64,000 nt of DNA, taken from the NCBI RefSeq assembly GCF_003073045.1, contig NC_037599.1, forward strand, positions 18,976,555 to 19,040,554, read 5' to 3'. Within the stretch, counting starts at the first letter, position 1. Every line of letters starts with the position of its first letter. This document shows, piece by piece, positions 1-18,599 of this stretch. The notes under the pieces were generated by a model. That model searched no databases. It was not told the DNA's origin and saw nothing but the letters and a program-made list of their open reading frames with translations. The position numbers and the translations under genes were made by a program. Source of the DNA: Pomacea canaliculata (taxonomy: Eukaryota > Mollusca > Gastropoda > Architaenioglossa > Ampullariidae).

Positions 1-1586
1 AGATAGGTAATCGTGTAAAGAGGCCAAAAGTGTATGCGCTATATATACAAATATTTTTCAAAAAGTAATGCTTGATACGTCCTATTGTAGTGAGCACTTT
101 TGTTCTTCATTTTTGTCTGGGTAATGTTATGTCCAACTGCTTGCGACACCTATAAAAAAAATGACCCCCTTTCCACCTACATCAGTAAGCGGTTATTACT
201 CTTGTGTTTTCACCAACTAGGAAGTAATCTCCTTTTCTCCCTATACAGAAGAGCTCATTCTTAATATATAACTTTTTTCATAGCGATGAAACTTAAAGAC
301 AAGCTTCATTGGTTAAAACATGTGGGGTAGATTTTATTTCTAAATAAAAATGGCGTAATCTGCTTTCAAGTTGCTTAACTAATGAACACAGGAAGGAGTG
401 GAGTAAATGCACTCATATTTTAAGCAGTAGATAGAAGTTCAGTGCATGCTTCTGGCAGGCGAGTGGTAAAGCCCCCCATTTACCCAGAAGAGATAGGTAC
501 CCGTTTGATGTTAGAAAATAAAGAAGGGTGGCGTAATGAAACACACCGTTGGACCTTTTTCTTTAGAAATCTCATATGAAATTAAGATCCTTTTTTTTAA
601 GAAATGAAAACGAGGAATTAAAATAAAAATGTCCCACCCGTTTCGTGCAGTGGAAGAGTTAAATGTGTTCAGAATAAACTCATTTGTGATTCTGTGTACT
701 ATATGACGACGTTTTACCTTTACGTCTGACAAATGGGCATTGCTTGAAAACTCTCAGTCTTTCAAGTCGTCTTTCTTCCATCGCAGAACAATGAAGTATT
801 GGCTAAAATAAATTTCATTTGAGATTCTGGAAGATGTTCATTTTTTGAGAGAAAGAGAGAGATGGACGGAGGAGGGAAAAACTTACATGTGTGCATGTGT
901 GTGTGTGAGAGAGAGGTGTGGTGGTAATGATCGTGTATTCTACAGGTGCGCATATGTATATTGATCCTTCTGCCCGACGGTAAGAATTCCTCTTTCCTGG
1001 CAAGAGCTTCAAAAAAAGAAGAAAATAAAAAAAGACTAAGTCAGAATGTTACCTCAAAGTCTAAGGATCTTAAGCTCTGGATTCTTCCATCAGCATGGCT
1101 GCCCACATTACATCAAATTTACAGCAGTTACAGTTACAACCTTGTCTAAAATAGTCACCGAGAATTTGCAGAAATGTGCGAGAACACAACAGGATCATCA
1201 TCGTGGCGCATCGCCGTCATCCGTTTGTGAAAGACTCCTATAATTTAACTTTAAACTTTTGGTTCTACTGCTCACTTACTTCTTACTACTGCTATGAAGA
1301 TTTTGGATGACATAAGACGCAAGATTTTTTCCCGGTGTTTTCAGGCTTGATTCACTGGAAAACACAGTGTGTGGGTTTTGTTTGTTTGTTGTTTTTTTTT
1401 TTTGTTGTTTGTTTGTTTTTGTTTTGTTTGTAGCCTTAGCAAAGCTCTTCTAAAGAAAAATCTGCATGTATATATTTAGAGAGAGAAGTGAGGAAGAGCT
1501 TTGAGCCAGTTTCATCTAATCTTCTCATTCAAATTACTCAAGAGTACTACGCACAACACTACTGGCTGGAATACTCAACACGAGCA
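1..1586. other. Flank with no gene recognised, downstream of the receptor gene
   Basis: No exon with both family similarity and splice signals was found on either strand. A GT/GA-rich simple repeat lies at about 889-917 and a T/TG-rich run at about 1376-1430. Short open frames here look random: no recognisable protein, low-complexity composition. Confidence 0.5.
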
Positions 1587-1592
1587 TTTATT
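1587..1592 (-). terminator. Likely polyadenylation signal of the receptor gene
   Basis: TTTATT on the plus strand (AATAAA on the minus strand), about 90 bases past the TGA stop of the nicotinic receptor subunit. Position and hexamer fit a short 3' UTR; no cleavage site can be proven. Confidence 0.5.
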
Positions 1593-1679
1593 TCAGATGA
1601 GACATGTTTCAATGATGACAGATAAAGCTGTTAATAATACTTCTGATAAAATATGGCAATGACGTCAGGTCGGGCAATG

Positions 1680-4600
1680 TCAACTCAAAAGTGAGATGGA
1701 AGTGAGCATGAAAAGGATGACGAACACAAGGAAAAGAAGACGATCGATGACGCGGGCGATTTCACGCCACTCTCCACCTTGAGGCAGGCAGCGATCTGCT
1801 GGGAATCGACCCGGGATGAGTCGAGTACTGCGAGTGACCTCCCTTGCTTCCAGAGAGTCGCCTCCCTTGAGCGACGACGCGTCAGCATCGGCGTCAACAG
1901 TTTCGCTGCCGTGTTTGAGGTTCAGAAATGGCGGTTGTTGTTCGACGGGGGGATACATGTCCATGCACAACCAGCGTCGTAAGCCACACCGACCAAGGAA
2001 GATCTTAATAAATAAATAAAGGTCTCTGTTTAGACTCAAGTGACTAAACAGACCGATTTCAGTATTTACATACTAGCATTTTTTAAAATTTAGTCTTTAA
2101 TAGGATCTTTCTGCTGAAACTCTATCAAGCTACGAATTGTAGTAAAAAGTTTGTTTGCTTGCTTTTTTGTAACTAAATGTGATTATTTTTTGTACAAACA
2201 ATAATACATTTCATGCAACAGAAAGAAAAATATGTACATTAAAAAATTTAACAACTCTAAATGGGTAAATGCTTTGATATGCACGCACGCATCACTGATA
2301 GACACAGACCCACTCACCGTAGACAGCCACGAAGGAACGTGTTTGCGGACAGCTCCTCTTGATGCCAGCGACATGACAATGGCGGCCATGGTGATGCTAA
2401 TGCTAGTTAGTGCCAAGCTGGCGACGCTGAAGACAGCTGTCAGCATGAAGAGGTTGTATTCGTTACTGTCAGTTAAAGTTTTAATGGACGACGGTCAACA
2501 CACACACACATAGAAAAAGAAAACTGTGTGCACTCTTATCTTCTCACCCAAGATTCTGATTCAAATAATCAGGTTATGCTTCGAGAATAAGAAAGTAAAA
2601 TTACAGATGCTAGAACTAGAAAAATCTGCAGGCAAGCAAAATAAGAAATAAAATAAACAGAAACAAAAATAAACCCTTACGAAATGACAAAGGGAAGCTG
2701 AGAAACAAAAATTAAAGTAAGCTGATGCATGATTGGAAGGTACAGCAACTAGGCAAGCGAAATAAATATATGTATAAAGGTTGTAAGGGCAGACAGGCCC
2801 ATAAAAGAGATGGCAGACAGACTGCAAAAATTATATTACAAGTATTTCGCCATACCAATCCTGGGGACTGATCCGTGGCTGCCATGCACCATGTCGCAGA
2901 TAGTCCTCAGACATAAGCAGATAGACACTTGCACCACAGCCCCTGCACGTAATCAGACGTTATACATTCCACCAGTATATAGCTGTTTGTTGTATTTAAA
3001 GTATTTATCGCAAAGTAATGATCAAAGGAAAATAAATTCATAAATCCAGTAACATAATTATCAAGGGCTTAACAGTCTCACTAAATGTGGATCAGTCTTA
3101 TCAAGAGTTTTCAGATTTTCCAAGAATTGTCAAACTTACCAAGCGTTATCTTGGCTGAAGAATCCGCAGGAAGCAGAAAGACGCAGGGGACGAGCATGGC
3201 CAAGAGAACGACAGGGCCGACCACCAGGTACTGGTAAAGCTGAGACCGTCTGACGAGGCTGATCACAATCTCGACGTCATGCGCAGGATCCAGCAGTGAC
3301 ACCTGGCGAGCAGCGTAAACACTCGCTAGTCTAGAATGTTCCATGTTCTTGACTTCTTATTTTATTTATTTATTTTTGTAGCCTGGTGCACAAATTATTG
3401 CTTGACACTAGATAGATGACTGATTCGATGGCAGTTGCTAAGCTGCTCAAATGTAGGTAATTTAGCCTACTACTTATCATTAGCTTTAAATAAAGCTAGC
3501 ACCTACTTTGCTTTCCACCTGGCTGTTTATAGAATTCTATTGTTTTATGTTTATTTATTTACACCGGATAATGTTTCACTTTTCTGATTTTTTTATTTGG
3601 TAAGAAGTGGGTAGGATTTTATTTACAAGTTTTTAGTATGTATAGCATTTCGTCACCTATACACGGTGTACCGCTTACCCTAGCAGCATCGGAAACCATA
3701 AGCTCAAGGGGTCCACCAAGTTTGTCTTGATCCGACTGTGATACAGGGGGTCAATCTATCGCAATGCTTGACTCGTGGGGCATGGCGCTGTCAGCGCATG
3801 CGCACATAAGCCAAGTTCCACGCTCGCCGAGGCGAAACCAGAGTGCGGGAGATCATGCCCACATATAGGGTCGTGACCCCTAACAATGGCAATGACTCTT
3901 CGCCATGGCGTGCTACATACGACCACATGCGTGCAGGCAAAGCCGCCATTTTCAAATGTGTGAGTCTACACTTTTCCCAACAGAAAAGCTTCTCAAGCGG
4001 TCAATTTCTATACTGATACATGTGTTCGACGCTTCGATAACAGTACGTATAATTTTTATACTCTATATTAACATAGTTATTGAGATTTTAACTACAGAAA
4101 TGTCCAAATTTAATGCAGAATATCATTCTAAGAGAAAAAAGATTAAAGAGTACACATTAACGCAATAAATGCACAAGTTTTCCAGACAGAGGTAGAAATC
4201 GTGCTCAGCAGTTCTGAACGCTTGCATTTGATAATTCTTTAGCCGTTAGCAATGGAGAGAATTTGGAGCTGTCAGAATTTCCTCAAATTGCGATTACGAA
4301 AGTGGAACGTAACAGAGCTTCGACAGTTCCGTCTGTTTACTGGTACGATAGCGTTAAAATGCCAGGTTTCTTCGGGCAGTATAATATTTTTTTCTCTTAT
4401 TTATTGTGGGTTTGGTTTTTTTTTTGTCTTGCAAGTCCTGGGCTGTGTGTGAACTATGCTGATTATTAGGCTCATAACCTTTCATGTTTATTTGTTCAAG
4501 AAGCAGTGTTTGTATGGTAAAGGATTTTTGGTGTAAAATGTACTTGCTTTGTCACATATTGCTGATAATGTTGACAGATTTGGTCCTTTGGACTCTTAAC

Positions 4601-7600
4601 TCTGCCTCTCAATTTTATAACTTTTAGGCTAGCTTAAACGACTTTTTCAAACACCAAACTTTCCACTGCAGCAGCTAATTAAGAATATTTGTCAAAGAGC
4701 AGCATAAGGATTGTGTTCCCAGTGGTGAACCAAAAAAAAAAACTTATATAGATAGCCCATTGACAACTGATTGTGACTGGAAGTATCATTTCAGACAACT
4801 TTAATGGTCTTTTTCAACAACAAATCATAATAACTGCATAATGGTCAATAATTTATTTTACTGTTATTCTAGATAGCTGGCTGCTGCATTTTAAGATGAA
4901 AGTGGTCACAGGTGTGCAACTTCCCACTACAATCTATTGAACCAGATGCAAGCTTCATTAATTAGAGCTATAAAGCTGATTCCTCATGTCCTATGCTTCC
5001 AGTTCTCCTGCACAAGTCATTAAGTAAGTGCAATTTACTTTTTGATTCATAATATTCATAATCCTTGTGCAGAAAGAAAATTTATGAAGCATGTGACCAT
5101 TAATGGTCAAAATGATTTCTATGTTATTGTGTGCTGCAGATTTAAGGAAGGAGAAAAAGATAATACCTGAACTGTTTGAACACAGTCATTACACCACAGA
5201 TAGTGTAGCTTTTGTTGTGATGCTGCACTATGAGTGTGTTATTATTATACTTTTGATCTTGATTTGTGAAATCTTATTTGCCTTCTATATTTATTTCCAT
5301 GCAGGTAACTACCAAGAATCTAGCTGAATCTGCAAGGGACAAAAATGTCGGAGGTGGAGAGTGATGACAAAAATGCTCCCACTCAACCCAAAAGGATACG
5401 GATAACTCCGATTAGATTTCGGTCTGTTTTCATTTCCTCTGCTTAATTTTAGGGAATTTTTTTTGGTGGACATCATGTAGGGACACAAGGCTGTGTCCTC
5501 TTTCTGGTAAAATAGCATACAGTGATAAACAAGTTTTGTACAATAACAATAAAATGTTCTTTAAAAAAATGTTAACAACCTATCAGCAGCTGACAGTTTT
5601 AAATGTACTAAGCTGAAAAAAGTTTATGCAAATGTATTCATTTGACACAGGGATGCACAGCTAACAGCGAAGGAGAGAAGGATGCCGAGGAATCACTATA
5701 TGCTGACCATTCAGTTATGCAGCAATGTCCACCACCATTGCCATACTCTTTGCCACTAGTGGTTGGCACCATCTCAAGGGTGTCCCCAAGTAGCAGCTTT
5801 CAAAAAAGGACTGTTTCACCTTTGCCTTCACACCCCCAGCGCCTTCCGATTCCATTGTCTGGTTTTCAGCCTGCCAGCATAAAGACCCATAACCCTTGGA
5901 AGGTAATTTAAAGCCATTTTGTTTATAATCATTTTAGCTTTTTTTTCTTCTTACCCTTGGCCAAGAGTTATGAACAGTGCTTTATGAGTTAAACTGGAAG
6001 AGGAAAATCCCAGCCTTTTGCCATAGTGAAAAAATTTGAAACAAATATGGATCACATATCAAATAGATATGACAAATGGTAAAGAGTAACCAAAATTAAT
6101 GGTATTTCCAGGCATTGTGAACTATAGCAAAGCTAGCAAAGATCAGTATTTTACATGTTTTCTGCTATTGTGTTTCTTAGGTTAGAACTAAACTAGAGAA
6201 AGTTGGGGATGCAACAACTGTCTCTTCTGGAAGAGATGAAGAATGATACAAACAACCTTAAAAGGATGTTTACATGGATGGAGGAACAAGAACAGGAAAG
6301 GCAAATGACACGGGAAATCTGCCAGAGGGGTTCCAGTCTCCCTTAACAATCAGCAGAAGATGTAGAGAGTCTTGAGGGAGATATGAAGACAGACCCATAA
6401 AAAAGGACATGCTTGTATGTGCTTTATTCTGATTTGTTAGTAGGAGGAGTCAAATCTTTTTATCTGATTCCCTTTAAAGGTTTCCATACCATACCATTCA
6501 TTGTATAAAACTAATGACATGTTTGCAGTACTAAAAAGTAATAAAGGCATTGTTATGGTGGCATTGATTAGAGCAGATAGTAAATTTTCTGTACCCACTT
6601 TTGCTTGGTTGTATGAAACTTCCTGAATTGTTGCTGTCTTTTTTTTTTTGGGGGGGGGTGTCTTTAAATACTAGTTGTCATAACAGGTATTATAATGTTG
6701 CCCACTGCAATTTTTTTTAAATGATGTGTATTTATTTTTGTCTGTTTTCAGGAATGCCATTCGGTGATGCGTCGGGCTTCACATTAAAGCATGTAGTGAG
6801 GGGCATTCTATCTGTGCTATTTTCAACTGAGTTGGCCTGATCTTACAACTTCAATGGGACTCAAGAACCACCCCTTCATTTTACAAACAGTTCAGGGTAA
6901 GGATTTAAATATTTGACTCTGTGTGTGTGTGTGTGTATACGGTACATTAATACATGCCTGTCATAAAATAGGACTGTTTGGATTGTTTCTTTATCTTTTA
7001 GTTATGAACCTTAACCTTTGACTCTGCTAGGTGCAGACAAGAATTTTCATGAGTCATAAAAAAAAAACATGACAGGAAGATAAATCAGGCCTGGAGAACT
7101 GTCCCTACCTCATTTTATTGTGATTGAATTACATTGCCAAAATAAAATATGGACACATGTTTACGCAATTTCTAGTGACTGTAGTCCTTTAATCAGCTGG
7201 TTAACACTGTGTAGAAAGGAATTAAAATGACAGTTTATAGACATCTTTACAGTTCCCATGTATTGGGATTGTTTTTGAAATTAGAATTTCCAGAGTTTTT
7301 CTGCCTATAGAAATTCTAACTGAAATTCAAATGCAGTTCCACTTGTAGTTCTTTCTGTTTATAACGCTTTAAATTTTTATGCCACTTTACATATCAGTAT
7401 AATTTGCTTGTACCTTTTTGTTTCACATTATATTCTGGATTTTAGGGTCAGTAACCTACAATTAAGTGATTACTTTTTTATGCAGACCTCATATTCTTAT
7501 ATTTGTTCTATTTTTAGATGCTGCAAGAAAAAGTTATCCTGAAGCTACAGATGCTGACTTGCATGCATCAACTTGGTTAGCTGGTGCTAGGGATCAAGAG

Positions 7601-10600
7601 AATGGCAGAAGGGAAAGGGTTGAGCACAGCCTATACGTCAGTTAATTGTTCTGGGGTGGAGAACAAGTAAAGCTGTGCAACTTTCTACCTACAGTTGTAA
7701 AATTCTTGTACATAAACCTGCATATACTAAATCTGGATTTATATAATTATATAAAACTGTGCTGTGATTATTATTTACTCTAACCCATTAATTTATCAAT
7801 GAGGATATTTTCACCCGATCCAATAAGAGATGTGTTGTGGTAAATTCAGAATCATTTATATGTTTACAGTTCTTTTCTAATACCTTCTAAAATTCTTGAA
7901 CATAATTGTGTTTCAAACATGTGTTTGATGGTTTCCTTTTCTTAGTGATAAAGGTGCAATTTAAAATTTTAATCTGTTTTAAAAGATTGTAGTTAATACC
8001 ATAAGCTGCAATCCAACCTAGAACCTTTTATAGTTAATTTCATGACTTTGATTTATTTTTCGAAATGTCTATTAAAGCATCACTCTTTTTTGACAGCAAT
8101 TCAGTTCATACTTATCATTTGATATATTGTCATAGATCTTTGAACCTTTTCTTTGGGAAATGTAATTAGTGTTAAGGAAACTGCAATTTAATTTTAATTG
8201 TTTTGTCAATGGATACATGGTTTTGCATCGTTCTACAACTTATAATTAAATAACGAATGTTGCATTAATATATCAAGAGGAAACATCTTTTATGTATGCA
8301 AACAGACAATGCTTTAAAAAAATTATATATATTTTTAAAATTATTTTTTTTTATCAGTTTGCTTTTTATCCTTATTTATGATAACATTTTTACCTTGATA
8401 AATGATAAATTGTTTATGTATACAAATGAGACAATGCTTTAAAAAATTTTTTATATTTTTAACATTATTTTTTTATTAGTTTGCTTTTTATCCTTATTTG
8501 TGATAATATTTTTACCTTGATAAATGATAAATTGTTTATGTATACAAATGAGACAATGCTTTAAAAAAAATTTTATATTAAAAAAAATTTTTTTAGTTTG
8601 CTTTTTATCCTTATTTTACCTCAATAAACGCCAATAAATGACAAATCATGTTTGTTTGTTTTTTTATAACATTTTGCACTTTTGTGCACTCTTTTGCTGC
8701 TTGTTATATATATATAATTATTGCAAAATACACAAATTATTAATCCATTTGATATTGGTATTTTTTAGGAATTTTGGCATGTCTTGATTTAGAAATATGT
8801 AAATCAGGATATGCCGAAATCCCTAAAAATACCAATAATCTGAAGATATAAATAGTGGGATATATAAAAAAAAAAAAAGATGGGACGTACCCATGAGCCA
8901 TCAGGGTTGACTAGCGGTCACAAGGGGGAGAGAAGCGTCCCACGCTTGTTTCACAGGTAAAACCGACATGACCCCGTTGTTACGGCCCGGTTTCACTTTC
9001 GCTATGGGTCGGACGCCATTTTGCCACATGGCCCCCGGATACTCAAGACATGTGTCCCACCTGTAGCCAATATTCCTTTGCTGCTGGGGTACATGGCCTT
9101 CCTCTGTAGTCTCTAAGACCTTTAACTCTTCTGCAAGGATTACATAACATACCCAACTAAGAATTATAAGGCGTCATGGCCACAGTGCTTCCCCATGCTT
9201 ACCTCGTCTCCTAAAAACAACCATTCATCAAGCAGGCTTGTGTCCACGTGATCTTGCGCCGAACCAATTAACGAATCCGGCAGCGACTTTGAGATGTGGA
9301 AATGAACAGATTCGTCCAGACTGATGCTCGAACCGAAAGCGAGGGTGCACGTCTGGGTGTCGTAGGGAAAGTCCGAGAGATCCATGCGGCAGCGAACGTT
9401 CATCATGACGTCACAGGTCCACGTGACTTTGCCGTCATTCTCGACTGTGGCGTGCTTTCCAGTCAACAGCTGATAAGACACCTGGTTCCTAGTATTTTTG
9501 AAACATCGAGAAAGCTGTGCCACTGTAATCTTTTTTTCTGACAAAGGGGATGTAATGCGCGAGTGATGTAATAAGTGAAAGATGGATAAATAGGCGAAAG
9601 AGAAGAGGCCGAGAGATGATGCTGGGAGCCAGTATTGCCCAAACCTACAATCTTTCATGCTGCTAGAAGAAAATTGCATTCTACAGAGCTGGGATAGATG
9701 TAACTGAGATCACTCTGAGAGAGAGAGAGAGAAGTGGGTGTCTTACCCGCCAAGGAGGCCAACATCCGGCGTCCATATCTGGGATATTGGTAGGCTAAGT
9801 CCTGCGACACCTCCATAATCAGTCGCATTCCACTTCAGGCGTGGGTCTTGCCATTTCTGCCATAGCATCATTTTTAACAGCTTGCTTGCTTACAATGACG
9901 AGCAAAACAAGACACTCGAATATATAACTTTTTCAGGAAAGGTAAATTATTTATAATACGGCGGAATCCTTTTCCAGCCGAATATTTCCAGGAACTTACG
10001 GGTCAAGCGATGTTCTCAAAAATGCGTACTGGAGGCTCTTTTCACAACTCATCCAACTCCATCAAGACCGTAACGTGTCTGCTGCTGTATTAATAATACT
10101 TAAATTTTTATTTTTTAAAATATGTAATGTTTCCTTACAAGTGTCAGCCTTTGAGTAACATCCAAGATACCAGTTGATGTGACCTGAAACAAAACAAGGT
10201 TTATGCGTAATCGTGCTGTAACATTGTAAAAGGTATATACATGTATTTATTTTAAGATAAAACGAATGAAAGATGCTTAGTGAAATAAGACACTAAGTAA
10301 GAGCTAGATGATAAGATTCTTTTGTTAACCTCATCCCTGTTGCTATCTTTCAGTTCCTCCTTTTCCACCACATTTTTTTTAACTGAGCAAAAAAGAAAAA
10401 AAATAGAAGCAGCAGCAATCGCTTTTTTTTAAGTACGCCTGTTCCTGAAGGCCCTTTCTAATCGGACGAATATAAGATGAATGTTTGATCAAAGTTTTGC
10501 GAAGCTTTTTTTTCTATAATTATACGCTTGGTCAAAAGTTTGTTCCATATTAAGAAAAGGGTTCAGAAGGATGCACCGAGGTCAGAACAATCACAAAAGA

Positions 10601-11667
10601 ATTTAGTTTAGTCTTTGTTAATCTTCGAGGAGCAATAAGGTCACAATCACAAATTACAAAACTGAAAGTCCCCAAAACGATGATGGAAACTAAGAAATGG
10701 CGACGACAACGACAAGGAGAAAACCCAAGTTTACTACTGACCAGACCAGCGACAGCGGTCACCGCAAGCTGCACATCGACGACGACGGAGTCGTTGTGGG
10801 CGGCAGCCGGTCGTAGATGCCTTACGTAATGGCGGTCTTCCAGCAAATGTTGATACAGATGAGTCTCATGGTCCAGGTTCACCGCTACTTCCGCCTCATG
10901 AGGGTGCGCTGTACAGAAGCACATAGAAACTTTTTATGATGAAAATGACGACGACGGCGATGATGTGAGAGGTTCACATTGCACCACATTTCTCGCAAGA
11001 AGGAATCAAGCTATACTGAGAACAACCCAATTTTAATTTTCTTACAAAACGTAACTTCTGTTTTTAAGAACTCGGAGCTTCTCCATCTGCTTGCGAAATA
11101 AAAGGGTTAAATATACTTAGTAGTAAACTAAGTCGCATGTATCAATCGAGGATGTAAAAATTAAGTTTTCGGCACAAACTGGAGAGAACTACATGGCAGG
11201 CTTTTTCTTTTTGAATCATGGTGTAATGTAGTATTGTATGGTATTTCAGGTCTGCTAAATAAATAAACACTTCCTCTATTGCGTGACTGCACGAAAATTT
11301 ATCCTGAGTTGCCTCCTGGAATGTGACAGGAGTGATATGATGCGTGCCACTGGTATGCAGCACTGACAAAATTTCAAAAGAATGTAGAATTTTATAAATG
11401 GAGCGGAGAAATATTCGTGAGGCTGTTGGTGGAGACTGTGACAAGCATCGAAACAAAAACGTGCAAAATCCGAGTATCTCATATTAACCCTGTTCAACAT
11501 AATTTCTACCGCTGTCTCTTCTCCGCGTGGATTTGCATACCTTACAGTCTTACCCTCTCAACAAAGAACGTCTCCAATAAAATATGTGTACCTGTTGCAG
11601 GTACTAAACAGCAGATAAATGTAGATAAGTAAGCGACACTAAAGATCCGACAGGTGTCCCGCGCCAT
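1680..11667 (-). CDS. Nicotinic acetylcholine receptor subunit, divergent non-alpha type, complete (473 aa, 9 exons)
   Basis: Cys-loop ligand-gated ion channel subunit of the plasma membrane. Coding exons, in gene order: 11592-11667, 10742-10908, 10139-10183, 9747-9856, 9203-9488, 3140-3302, 2840-2942, 2318-2465, 1680-2003. All phases agree. The 45-bp and 110-bp exons 3 and 4 are the lengths typical of nicotinic receptor genes. Residues 1-25 form a signal peptide (MARDTCRIFSVAYLSTF...), which is why this ATG was chosen. Loop D region has WQDPRLKWNATDYGGV and loop A has IWTPDVGLL. The Cys-loop runs C166-C180 (CRMDLSDFPYDTQTC). M1 follows LVRRSQLYQY, M2 begins AKITLG, M3 is around 321-345, and M4 is at the C-terminus after EWREIARVIDR. 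The intracellular loop is short (about 85 aa). Odd points: no YxCC in loop C, and loop C is short (only 11 residues between GDE and the pre-M1 VISLVRR); no Trp after the Cys-loop FGS; position -1' of M2 is Ala instead of Glu; Arg at M2 16'. The family is certain; subtype and ion selectivity are inferred. Confidence 0.93.
3690..3960. promoter_or_regulatory. GC-richer island with YY1-like motif, possible promoter of the nested gene
   Basis: This stretch is clearly more GC- and CpG-rich than the AT-rich intron around it and contains CCGCCATTTT at 3943-3952, a YY1-type motif common near transcription starts. It lies just upstream of the plus-strand DUF4806-like exons, so a former promoter is a reasonable guess. 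No TSS can be shown. Confidence 0.3.
4100..7645 (+). pseudogene. DUF4806-family gene, spliced but broken, nested in a receptor intron
   Basis: Exon-like blocks lie at about 4100-4377, 5653-5901, 6197-6346, 6752-6898 and 7520-7645. The last two match the DUF4806 C-terminal domain: a stretch reading GFTLKHVVRGILSVLFSTEL, then SYNFNGTQEPPLHF, then DAARKSYPEATDADLHAS with a stop after HSLYVS. The 6197-6346 block encodes a charged helical segment (LLEEMKNDTNNLKRMFTW). Several blocks end in GT donors or start after AG acceptors (6751, 7519). The reading frame does not hold: the first block changes frame at least twice, a TGA sits just after STELA near 6838, and the splice phase between the last two blocks does not join. 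DUF4806 is a domain of unknown function, much expanded in some invertebrates and often found near transposon-like genes. It sits on the opposite strand inside intron 5 of the receptor gene. The family call is good; function is unknown and the gene is probably dead. Confidence 0.6.
8283..8640. repeat. Three-copy tandem repeat, period about 122-126 bp
   Basis: The block built around GACAATGCTTTAAA and AGTTTGCTTTTTATCCTTAT recurs three times; the GACAATGC anchor is at 8304, 8430 and 8552. Copies differ mainly in A/T run lengths. AT-rich, no coding sense seen. Confidence 0.85.
8752..8843. repeat. Long imperfect hairpin (about 40-bp arms)
   Basis: The left arm begins GATATTGGTATTTTTTAGG. The right arm ends CCTAAAAATACCAATAATC and is its near-perfect reverse complement; about 11 bases form the loop. 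It resembles a small palindromic MITE or foldback relic. No target duplication could be fixed. Confidence 0.75.
8880..9060. other. GC-richer patch of unknown nature in the receptor intron
   Basis: This patch is GC-rich compared with its surroundings and carries ACGCCATTTT at 9013-9022, close to a YY1 motif. No exon or repeat family recognised. It may mark an old promoter, or the edge of whatever DNA carried the DUF4806-like gene into the intron. Confidence 0.25.
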
Positions 11668-18350
<6,683 letters not shown>

Positions 18351-18592
18351 AATGCTGGCTTGACTTTTGTTTTGACTCTTCTACATGATAATGAAATCAA
18401 CATTTTAGCATGGCACAACACCGTATGTCAAACACAGGAGATTGTGGAGGAATGCCTGTCCTATCCAAACCACATAGTAGACGTGAAGAAAATCAAGTTC
18501 GCCATACCATAAAGATACTGGTAATGTCATCAGTGCCATGCTTATCCAGTCTTTTGCTGGTGCTTCTTGAGTTTGATGAAATGTAGCACATG

Positions 18593-18598
18593 AATAAA
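18593..18598 (+). terminator. Polyadenylation signal of EIF2S1
   Basis: AATAAA about 240 bases after the EIF2S1 stop codon, in a stretch with no other coding features. Confidence 0.65.
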
Positions 18599-18599
18599 G

